From: Bacteroidota bacterium
GTDB lineage: Bacteria > Bacteroidota > Bacteroidia > Cytophagales > Cyclobacteriaceae
Length of the DNA stretch: 13,119 nucleotides
Assembly: GCA_024643595.1 (NCBI GenBank)
Contig: JAHEMS010000047.1
Location: forward strand, 1 to 13,119
Reading direction: 5' to 3'
Notes under the pieces: generated by a model
Databases searched by the model: none
What the model saw: only the letters and a program-made list of their open reading frames with translations
Told to the model about the DNA's origin: nothing
Shown here: one piece after another, positions 6,835 to 13,119 of the stretch
Numbering within the stretch: position 1 is the stretch's first letter
Layout: each line of letters opens with the position of its first letter
Program-made: the position numbers and the translations under genes

Positions 6835-7476
6835 TTATCTTAAATCAATAACTTCAACATCCGGATGTTTTTTAGTATCGAAGGTAAAAAGAGCATCGTC
6901 CACTTTTGGATTAGCCGTAAACTTGGTAATTGAATATTTATAGCGGTTGCCAGATTTGTCAAACATTGTCCAGCTTTGTATGCTTTTATCTTTTTTAACA
7001 ATCATCATTTTGATCTTGAAATACTGAGCATCTTTCTTTTCAGGTACGAGATCAACCTCTTCTACCAACACGCCTGCTTCCGTTCTGTCAGTAAGGTACA
7101 AGTACTTGAATCCTTTTTTATAGATATCGAAAATCTTGATCGGATTAATATCATCTGAATCAGGATCATAGTTATCAATATTTACTTCTTTGGCTGATGG
7201 TAAATAGGTCCACACCGTGGTACCATTGTTAATAATTTCCTGATCCTCAAGAGAGAGTCGGAATTTTTCGCCTTTCACAACAATATTACCTTTGAACTCT
7301 TCTTTAACACCTTCGGATTCGTTGGTTAAAGAGGAAGTAAGTGTTGCTTCAAATGAAGTATAAGCCCTGTACTTTTTACTCATCGCTTCCAGGATTTCAA
7401 GGGCTTTAGGGTCATATTGGGAATAGGATGATGTGCCGATAAATACTAAAATGGCACCAAAAACGAGTTTTTTCAT
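6835..7476 (-). CDS. LolA-like outer-membrane lipoprotein carrier protein
   Basis: This 213-residue periplasmic protein begins with a signal peptide (MKKLVFGAILVFIGTSSYSQ, cleavage near residue 20). It continues with YDPKALEILEAMSKKYRAYTSFEATLTSSL and EEFKGNIVVKGEKFRLSL, the typical opening of Bacteroidota LolA-family proteins. INNGTTVWTYLPSAKEVNI and the later IKIFDIYKKGFKYLYL are further family stretches. LolA proteins ferry lipoproteins from the inner membrane to the outer membrane, holding the lipid in a half-barrel. The gene lies 9 bases after the ftsK stop codon on the same strand and is followed by a strong terminator, so the two form a short operon. Sequence similarity among distant LolA-like proteins is modest, so a related periplasmic lipid carrier role cannot be excluded. 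Confidence 0.9.
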   Translation of the reverse strand: MKKLVFGAILVFIGTSSYSQYDPKALEILEAMSKKYRAYTSFEATLTSSLTNESEGVKEEFKGNIVVKGEKFRLSLEDQEIINNGTTVWTYLPSAKEVNIDNYDPDSDDINPIKIFDIYKKGFKYLYLTDRTEAGVLVEEVDLVPEKKDAQYFKIKMMIVKKDKSIQSWTMFDKSGNRYKYSITKFTANPKVDDALFTFDTKKHPDVEVIDLR

Positions 7477-7485
7477 TATTCTTGG

Positions 7486-9951
7486 TTAAGATGGTCTATG
7501 CTTTTCCTTCAATTCAGTCAATAATTGTTCCAAACTCATGGGATCCTTTATTAGAACCTCCCTCGCTTTAGAACCTTCAAACGGACCTACAATTCTAGCA
7601 GCTTCTAACTGATCTATCAAACGCCCCGCCCGATTATATCCAAGTTTTAGCTTACGCTGAATCAGTGAAGTGCTTCCCTGTTGATGCTGAACTATCAATT
7701 GTGCAGCTTCTTCAAATAAGGAATCACGCTCTGATAAGTCAACCGCATTTGCTCCGCCATCATCCTCCCCTTCAAACTCAGGCAGTAAATAGGCAGAATC
7801 ATAGCCGCGCTGTGATCCAATAAATTCACATATTCTTTCAATCTCAGGCGTATCTACAAATGGACTTTGTAACCGAACTATTTCCGATCCTGAGGATAAT
7901 AACATATCTCCCTGACCAATCAACTGATCAGCTCCTCCTGTATCCAAAATTGTTCTTGAATCAATCTTCGAAGTAACGCGAAAAGACAAACGTGCTGGGA
8001 AATTTGCTTTTATTACACCGGTGATAACGTTAACAGATGGTCTTTGCGTGGCAACCACTAAATGAATACCAATAGCACGTGCCAGCTGAGCGAGCCGGGC
8101 GATGGGTGTTTCAACCTCTTTACCTGCTGTCATCATTAAATCTGCCAGTTCATCAATTACCAGAACGATGTAAGGTAAAAACCGATGGCCTTCCTTTGGA
8201 TTTAGTTTGCGTGCCACAAACTTCGCATTGTACTCTTTAATATTTTTTGCACCTGCATCTTTCAATATCTCATAGCGATTCTCCATCTCAATGCAAAGTG
8301 AGTTTAATGTATAAACCACTTTCTTGGTATCCGTGATAATGGCTTCCTCACTGTTTGGCAACTTGGCGAGGTAATGTCTTTCAATCTTACTGAACAAAGA
8401 CATCTCCACCTTCTTCGGATCAACCAATATGAATTTTATCTGTGAAGGATGCTTTTTATACAATAGTGACGTCAAGATTACATTTAATCCTACGGATTTA
8501 CCCTGACCTGTGGCACCTGCAACAAGTAAGTGAGGCATTTTGGTAAGATCAATCACCATGAGCTCATTGGAAATTGTTTTTCCTATGGCAATAGGTAATT
8601 CCTTATCCGTCTTTTGAAAGCGTTCACTACTTAGTACCGAACGTATGCCCACCATTTCACGATTCTTGTTAGGCACCTCAATTCCAATTGTTCCTTTGCC
8701 GGGTATTGGGGCAATGATTCTTATACCCAGTGCTGACAAACTCAAGGCGATGTCATCTTCCAGGTTTTTAATACGTGAAATTTTAATTCCAGCATCTGGA
8801 ACAATTTCATACAGCGTTACCGTTGGCCCAATGGTCGCTTTAATACTTTGTATACCAATTTTAAAATTGGTGAGCGTGCTTACAATCCGATCTTTATTTT
8901 GATTTAATTCATCCTGTGTTACCTGTACTTTACCCGTTTCATATTCATTCAATAATTCCAATGTAGGAAACTTGTAATTCGCCAGTTCAAGGGTTGGATC
9001 ATAAAGACCTTGTGCTTCGACTAATTGTTCCGCCAATTCATCCGTTTCTGTTTTCTGTTCCTCGATGGTGAATACGGGTTCCTTCACTTTTTCTGCTTTG
9101 ACTGGTTGTGTACTTTCTACATCCAGTTTTAGTTCGCCCGATGATGCCGGTGTTTCTGCCGCAGGCTCTTTCACCACCAGCACGGGCTCTGGTATTTCCT
9201 CTTCATCCGTTGGGCTTACCCAGTTATCACGATCATCGGTATACGTTGGTTTTATTTTTAAATCATCATCAGCAATAATGGCATCCAGTCCCATGGGTTT
9301 AGGATCCTTTACCTGAAATGCGTTAATAGCGGTAATATTGAAATAGTAAATGATGAAAATGAATAGGGTAAGAACAAGTATCAGAAAGGTACCCCAACCA
9401 AATAATCCATCCGAAATTTTTGCAAGTTCATAACCAAGTCCACCACTTAAAAACCCAATCTCATTTACACCAACCAAACTATGGGTGATGTATCCCAGCA
9501 ACAGACTCAACCACAACCCGGAAAACACGGAGAAAATAAAAGCTGAAAAAAGTGAAATCAAATCACGTTTAAATACCAGGCGAAAGCCAAGAAAAAATAA
9601 AAGTGGAGGAATAAAAAATGCGGAAATTCCCATCCATTTGAAAATAAGATAGTGGGAAAGAATCGCCCCAAATAATCCCAACCAGTTCTCCGCTTCTATC
9701 CCTGATTCGATTACATCGCCAAGCATTCTAGATTCTACTACGCTCTGATCCGCTTTACCCGTAAACAGATACGAAAGAAAAGCCGTGAATAAGAAGAGAG
9801 AAGCAATGAGAAGAATAAAACCGATTGCCAGCAAGAAACGAGGGTCTTTGAAAAAAGTAAAGTCAAATTTAGATTTTGATTTACCAGATTTTGATTTCCT
9901 TTCCTTTTCAGGTTTCTTAAAAGTGTTGGATTTAAAGGTGTTTTCTGCCAT
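7486..9951 (-). CDS. ftsK: FtsK/SpoIIIE family DNA translocase
   Basis: FtsK is a membrane-anchored hexameric motor that pumps chromosomal DNA through the division septum and supports dimer resolution. This 821-residue protein has a Lys/Ser-rich cytoplasmic start, about four membrane segments (near residues 39-63, 91-127, 131-155 and 187-206), and an acidic, Pro-rich linker (about 210-320). The motor follows: an alpha/beta region with TIGPTVTLYEIVPDAGIKISRI, Walker A GATGQGKS (479-486, Lys485), and Walker B VIDELADLM (Asp600, Glu601). Next come VVATQRPSVNVITG and ILDTGGADQLIGQGDMLL. The C-terminal winged-helix gamma domain (about 750-805, GSTSLIQRKLKLGYNRAGRLIDQLE) is the part that reads polar DNA sequences such as KOPS in the family. 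The linker is short compared with E. coli FtsK (1329 aa), as in many non-enteric bacteria. It leads the operon with the lolA-like gene. All key motifs are intact. Confidence 0.97.
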   Translation of the reverse strand: MAENTFKSNTFKKPEKERKSKSGKSKSKFDFTFFKDPRFLLAIGFILLIASLFLFTAFLSYLFTGKADQSVVESRMLGDVIESGIEAENWLGLFGAILSHYLIFKWMGISAFFIPPLLFFLGFRLVFKRDLISLFSAFIFSVFSGLWLSLLLGYITHSLVGVNEIGFLSGGLGYELAKISDGLFGWGTFLILVLTLFIFIIYYFNITAINAFQVKDPKPMGLDAIIADDDLKIKPTYTDDRDNWVSPTDEEEIPEPVLVVKEPAAETPASSGELKLDVESTQPVKAEKVKEPVFTIEEQKTETDELAEQLVEAQGLYDPTLELANYKFPTLELLNEYETGKVQVTQDELNQNKDRIVSTLTNFKIGIQSIKATIGPTVTLYEIVPDAGIKISRIKNLEDDIALSLSALGIRIIAPIPGKGTIGIEVPNKNREMVGIRSVLSSERFQKTDKELPIAIGKTISNELMVIDLTKMPHLLVAGATGQGKSVGLNVILTSLLYKKHPSQIKFILVDPKKVEMSLFSKIERHYLAKLPNSEEAIITDTKKVVYTLNSLCIEMENRYEILKDAGAKNIKEYNAKFVARKLNPKEGHRFLPYIVLVIDELADLMMTAGKEVETPIARLAQLARAIGIHLVVATQRPSVNVITGVIKANFPARLSFRVTSKIDSRTILDTGGADQLIGQGDMLLSSGSEIVRLQSPFVDTPEIERICEFIGSQRGYDSAYLLPEFEGEDDGGANAVDLSERDSLFEEAAQLIVQHQQGSTSLIQRKLKLGYNRAGRLIDQLEAARIVGPFEGSKAREVLIKDPMSLEQLLTELKEKHRPS

Positions 9952-10089
9952 CTAAGTTTAAAAAGTTCTCAAAATTAAGGATTCTACTCTAATTTCTTAG
10001 TCACCTATTTAAGTTGGTTTGTATCAAAATATAATTTAATCATAACCGCACTTCATTTCAAATGCGCACTTATTTAACTAATTAGTGAA

Positions 10090-10992
10090 ATGAAAACAAT
10101 AATTGCCCTCCTATTGCTTTTATTGAGCCTATCAGCCCATTCCCAGCAAGATCCTCTTTATGCCCAATACCTTAACAATCCAATTTTGTTAAATCCAGCC
10201 TATGCAGGTTCTAATCAATTATGGCAAACAACAGCCGGGTATCGAACGCAATGGTCGGGATTTGATGGTAATCCCACAACATTAAATTTTTCCAGTCATC
10301 TGTCGATGGTTGATAATAAAGTAGGTCTGGGGCTCACTGTGGTACAAGATAAAATTGCCGATGTGAAGAACACAGAGTTCAATTTAAATTATTCTTATCG
10401 CATCGCTGTCAAAGAAAATCATTATTTGTATTTTGGTTTATCTACTGGCATGATGCGTTATAATGCTGATCCAGGATTGTTGAACCTTCAAAGACAAGAT
10501 GACCCGGCGTTTACCTATACTAATGAATTTCAGTTTAATACTGGTGTTGGGGTAATGTTAAAGGGCGATCAATACATAATAGGACTGTCTGTCCCTAAAC
10601 TTATTCCAGGTAAAATTTCTACCAATAATAACACCATTCAAGTTTACAATCAGCATCTCTACTTGTTTGGGTCATACATTCATTATTTTAATGAACGCTT
10701 ACAGTTAAAGCCTTCTTTACTTTTAAAGGGCACTCAAGGCTCACCACTTTCAGTTGATGCGAATGTTAATATTGTAATTGACCAGAACTACTCGCTCGGA
10801 TTGCTTACCCGCAACCTGAATACATTTGGATTGCTCGCACAACTAAGATTGAAACAATATCGATTCGGATATGTATTTGAAATGCCTACCAATAAATCCG
10901 TAGGACAACGTTTTTCATCGCATGAAATTACGCTCTCTTATTCGCTGCCGTTTCTCGATTTTCACGACCGTTCCATGTTTAGCAATTTTTAA
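10090..10992 (+). CDS. PorP/SprF family type IX secretion system membrane protein
   Basis: The 300-residue protein has a signal peptide (MKTIIALLLLLLSLSAHSQ, cleavage near residue 19) followed immediately by the family hallmark QDPLYAQYLNNPILLNPAYAGS. It continues with TTAGYRTQWSGFDGNPTTLNFSSH and VGLGLTVVQDKIAD. The rest is a predicted outer-membrane beta-barrel rich in Tyr/Phe strands (YLYFGLSTGMMRY, QYIIGLSVPKL, YRFGYVFEMP, HEITLSYSLPF). PorP/SprF proteins work with the type IX secretion system; SprF in gliding Flavobacterium is needed to export or attach the large adhesin SprB, and paralogues are usually encoded beside their own cargo. Here the next gene begins 10 bases downstream and encodes a large repeat-rich secreted protein, fitting that pairing. 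It is divergent from ftsK across a 138-base spacer in which I see no clear promoter. Which paralogue it is cannot be stated, so no symbol is given. Confidence 0.94.
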   Translation: MKTIIALLLLLLSLSAHSQQDPLYAQYLNNPILLNPAYAGSNQLWQTTAGYRTQWSGFDGNPTTLNFSSHLSMVDNKVGLGLTVVQDKIADVKNTEFNLNYSYRIAVKENHYLYFGLSTGMMRYNADPGLLNLQRQDDPAFTYTNEFQFNTGVGVMLKGDQYIIGLSVPKLIPGKISTNNNTIQVYNQHLYLFGSYIHYFNERLQLKPSLLLKGTQGSPLSVDANVNIVIDQNYSLGLLTRNLNTFGLLAQLRLKQYRFGYVFEMPTNKSVGQRFSSHEITLSYSLPFLDFHDRSMFSNF

Positions 10993-11002
10993 TGGAAACA
11001 CG

Positions 11003-13119
11003 ATGAATCAAATAAGAAAAATAATCTTGGTGAGTCTATTCATTTTCAATGGACTTACCGCATTCGCTCAAATCACAAGCACGTTTGTCGCCAATGCGGA
11101 AAATTGGACTACACCAAATGATGCTGATGGAACCATCTCCTATTCGGCAACGGGTGGAAATCCAGGTGGATTTGTTTTTGGATCACCTTATGTGTTTGTA
11201 TTCGGATCTGGCTCATTATATGTGCCGTTTAACTTCATTGCACCATCGACCTACATTGGCAACCGATCGGCCTACTATAATGGAACTCTTCGATACGACA
11301 TCCAACAAAGCGCAACGGGGACGCCCAACCAATATGCTGAAGTAACTATTACCTATAATGGAAACGACACTTTATATTATTACCCTCCTACCTCTAACCA
11401 ACCAGCCGGTGCACCTGCCTGGACAACTTTTTCTGTCATATTGAATAATGCTTTGGGGTATTGGAAAACCACCGATAGTGCTACTGGAGCTGCTGCCAAA
11501 GAAGCTCAGATTATAAATATTCTTACCAATCTCTCTTCTTTACAAATTCGAGGTCTTTATCGCGACGCCAATGTTACAAGCCGGCTAGATAATGTCACTT
11601 TTATGCCTCCTCTGGTAATCACTTCACAGCCCGTTTCAAAAACTATTTGTGAAGGCATCACAACATCACTAAATACTGTTGCCACTGGTAATGCCAACAT
11701 TATCTACCAATGGCAAAAGCAAGGTCCTGCTCCGACATTTAATTGGAATGATGTGGCCAATGGTGGTGGATACAATGGAGCCACTACAGCAAATCTTTCA
11801 GTGAATACAACTGGAAATATTGGGGCAGGAGTATACCGGTGCAAAATTTCCGGAACTGCGGTGAACGATGTCTTCACAACTTCAGTTACCATAACGGTTA
11901 ATGCAAACCCTTCACCACCAACCTCAACGGGGAATGCTTCCTGTGTAGCAGCAAGTCTCACACTTAGCGCGGCAGGTGGAACTTCAGGACAATATAGATG
12001 GTATACCTTGGCCACGGGCGGAACAGCTATCCCCGGGCAGATCAATAGTACGTACATCACACCGGTGCTCTCAATCACCACCACTTATTATGTTAGCATC
12101 AACAATGGTGTTTGTGAAAGCACTCGAACACCTGTCGTTGCCCTAATAACTTCAACTCCAGGGCCACCAGTAACAACTGGTAATACATCTTGTGGCTCAG
12201 CCGCAATTACGCTTACCGCTACAGGCGGAACGGCCGGTCAATACCGATGGTATACACTAGCAACTGGTGGTAGTGCCATTGCCGGAGCAATTAACGGATC
12301 ATTCATAACTCCTGTACTCACCACCACTACGTCTTATTATGTGTCCATCAATAACGGTACTTGCGAAGGACCCAGATCTCAGGTAACTGCTTCTATTTTA
12401 CCAATACCGGTTGCACCTACAGTAACACCTGCATCCATATGCGGAACTGGCATCGTTACATTGCAAGCAGCCGGGGGAACCAACGGTCAATACCGATGGT
12501 ATAGTGTTGCTACAGGTGGAATTGCATTGGCCGGAGCAATTAATAGTAGTTACACAACGGTATCGCTTACAGCTACCGCTACATACTATGTTGCCATCAA
12601 TAACGGTTTTTGCGAAAGTACACGCACGGCAGTTACTGCTACAATTTCAAGTATACCGCCCAAACCCATTATTACTTCTAATGAAACGATAAATGCTGGC
12701 AACGTTACCATTTGTTTAAATGCCGTCTCCCTCACAGCTCCAGTTGGGTATACTTCCTATGCCTGGTCGAACGGACAAACTTCGCAGCAATTAAATAATG
12801 TGCCAGCCGGGGCCTATTCTGTTGTGGTAACAAGTGCCAATGGATGTGCAAGTCCATCATCAGATGTTGTGCAGGTGGTCAGCTCTACTTCTCCCTCGTG
12901 CATTAATAATCCACCGGTTATCAGTAGTACATCTGCGATTACCACAATCGGAGGCATTGTCTCTATCGACCTTTCGCCATTGCTCTCTGATCCTGATAAT
13001 AACCTTGATCTCTCTTCCCTACAGATTATTGGTAATGGAACAATTAAAGGAGGAACCGCTTCTCTCAATGGATTGACGTTAAGCATTAATTACAATGGAT
13101 TAAAATTTGCCGGAGAGGA
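11003..13119 (+). CDS. Large secreted adhesin-like protein with laminin-B-like and tandem Ig-like domains, 3' end outside window
   Basis: From ATG at 11003 the frame stays open to the edge (705 codons), with no stop. A signal peptide (MNQIRKIILVSLFIFNGLTAFAQ, 23 residues) opens it. Residues about 25-200 resemble a laminin IV/B domain: ENWTTPNDADG, TLRYDIQQS, GYWKTT and a closing ILTNLSSLQIRGLYRD...LDNV. Residues 206-300 form an Ig-like domain (ITSQPVSKTICEG, IIYQWQ, VYRCKISG). Three Ig_7-like units follow at 303-385, 386-468 and 469-551, each with GQYRWY, TYYV/SYYV and two Cys. A PKD/SprB-like module (about 552-630) and a truncated module starting NNPPVISS (635 on) complete the visible part. 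The last resembles modules that precede gliding-associated C-terminal domains. It is probably exported by the type IX system with the PorP/SprF partner 10 bases upstream and displayed on the cell surface. The expected C-terminal sorting domain is not in view. A competing ATG at 10992 leads to an immediate stop. Confidence 0.9.
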   Translation, partial: MNQIRKIILVSLFIFNGLTAFAQITSTFVANAENWTTPNDADGTISYSATGGNPGGFVFGSPYVFVFGSGSLYVPFNFIAPSTYIGNRSAYYNGTLRYDIQQSATGTPNQYAEVTITYNGNDTLYYYPPTSNQPAGAPAWTTFSVILNNALGYWKTTDSATGAAAKEAQIINILTNLSSLQIRGLYRDANVTSRLDNVTFMPPLVITSQPVSKTICEGITTSLNTVATGNANIIYQWQKQGPAPTFNWNDVANGGGYNGATTANLSVNTTGNIGAGVYRCKISGTAVNDVFTTSVTITVNANPSPPTSTGNASCVAASLTLSAAGGTSGQYRWYTLATGGTAIPGQINSTYITPVLSITTTYYVSINNGVCESTRTPVVALITSTPGPPVTTGNTSCGSAAITLTATGGTAGQYRWYTLATGGSAIAGAINGSFITPVLTTTTSYYVSINNGTCEGPRSQVTASILPIPVAPTVTPASICGTGIVTLQAAGGTNGQYRWYSVATGGIALAGAINSSYTTVSLTATATYYVAINNGFCESTRTAVTATISSIPPKPIITSNETINAGNVTICLNAVSLTAPVGYTSYAWSNGQTSQQLNNVPAGAYSVVVTSANGCASPSSDVVQVVSSTSPSCINNPPVISSTSAITTIGGIVSIDLSPLLSDPDNNLDLSSLQIIGNGTIKGGTASLNGLTLSINYNGLKFAGE
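11909..12655 (+). repeat. Three tandem 249-bp coding repeats (Ig_7-like units)
   Basis: Units run 11909-12157, 12158-12406 and 12407-12655, each exactly 249 bases (83 codons) with no insertion or deletion between them. Each starts with a Pro-rich linker. Each carries a Cys near position 12 and another near position 69 (C314/C371, C397/C454, C480/C537), the core GQYRWY, an A-T-G-G turn, and an ending YYV-(S/A)-I-N-N-G-x-C-E. The paired Cys probably form a disulfide once secreted. At DNA level the units have diverged, but a 16-base block CAATACCGATGGTATA is identical at 12239 and 12488, exactly one period apart. Confidence 0.9.

Noticed and set aside
9952..10089. Promoter elements between ftsK and porP/sprF
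   Set aside because: AT-rich stretches and TTTG words occur on both strands, but none has the 19-21 base spacing to a TAnnTTTG element. A TTTG to TATATTTTG pair on the minus strand is 25 bases apart, too loose to claim.
10992..11006. ATG overlapping the porP/sprF-like stop codon (TAATG)
   Set aside because: It opens a frame of only four codons before TGA. The ATG at 11003 starts a proper signal peptide.
11704..12084. Minus-strand open frame of 126 codons inside the adhesin gene
   Set aside because: It is a shadow of the repeat-rich, Thr/Gly/Ala-coding plus strand. The plus frame continues unbroken for 705 codons with clear domain patterns.
11909..12655. Repeats as a possible CRISPR or mobile repeat array
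   Set aside because: Units are 249 bp, adjacent without spacers, in frame and encode Ig-like domains, so they are protein repeats.

Overview
The window looks like an ordinary chromosomal segment of a Bacteroidota bacterium, most likely a Cytophagales-type gliding or surface-secreting organism. Four things point there. A PorP/SprF-family type IX secretion protein sits next to a large Ig-repeat surface protein. FtsK and a LolA-like carrier form a pair of the kind seen in this phylum. DUF2851 and OMP_b-brl-type proteins are present, and starts lack clear Shine-Dalgarno sequences in AT-rich DNA. I see no mobile element, CRISPR array, rRNA, tRNA or recognisable defence island. There is no gene-free stretch longer than about 150 bases.

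Layout: (1) bases 1-590, minus strand, hold the N-terminal part of an M16 zinc peptidase that runs off the left edge. (2) 741-995, plus strand, is a small unrecognised protein, divergent from the peptidase. (3) 5956 down to 1004, minus strand, is a compact five-gene run: pyrF, a DUF2851 protein, a polytopic GT-C-like membrane protein, a NeuD/PglD-type left-handed beta-helix protein and a uridine-phosphorylase-like enzyme. Gaps are 34, -4, 29 and 34 bases, so one transcript is likely. (4) 6086-6772, plus strand, is an outer-membrane beta-barrel protein, preceded by a perfect 8+8 bp inverted repeat in the intergenic region shared with pyrF. (5) 9951 down to 6835, minus strand, holds ftsK and a lolA-like gene 9 bases apart, ending in a textbook intrinsic terminator. 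(6) 10090 to the right edge, plus strand, holds a porP/sprF-like gene and, 10 bases later, the start of a large secreted protein. That protein has a signal peptide, a laminin-B-like domain, an Ig-like domain, three 83-residue Ig_7-like repeats of exactly 249 bp each, a further PKD/Ig-like module, and a last module cut by the window edge.

How the genes work together: the right end reads as a type IX secretion cargo/partner unit, in which the PorP/SprF-like barrel would help secrete or anchor the adhesin-like protein. FtsK (chromosome segregation at division) and the LolA-like carrier (lipoprotein traffic to the outer membrane) are core cell-envelope functions. The five-gene run has pyrimidine enzymes at both ends (PyrF making UMP, the phosphorylase acting on nucleosides) and envelope/glycan-like or unknown proteins between; whether they share a pathway is not shown by the sequence. 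The most noteworthy points are the NeuD/PglD-like protein lacking the usual catalytic His, the DUF2851 protein with nuclease-like residues and a Cys cluster, the palindrome upstream of the beta-barrel gene, and the exactly periodic adhesin repeats with a laminin-B-like head domain. I did not find a clear previously undescribed system.
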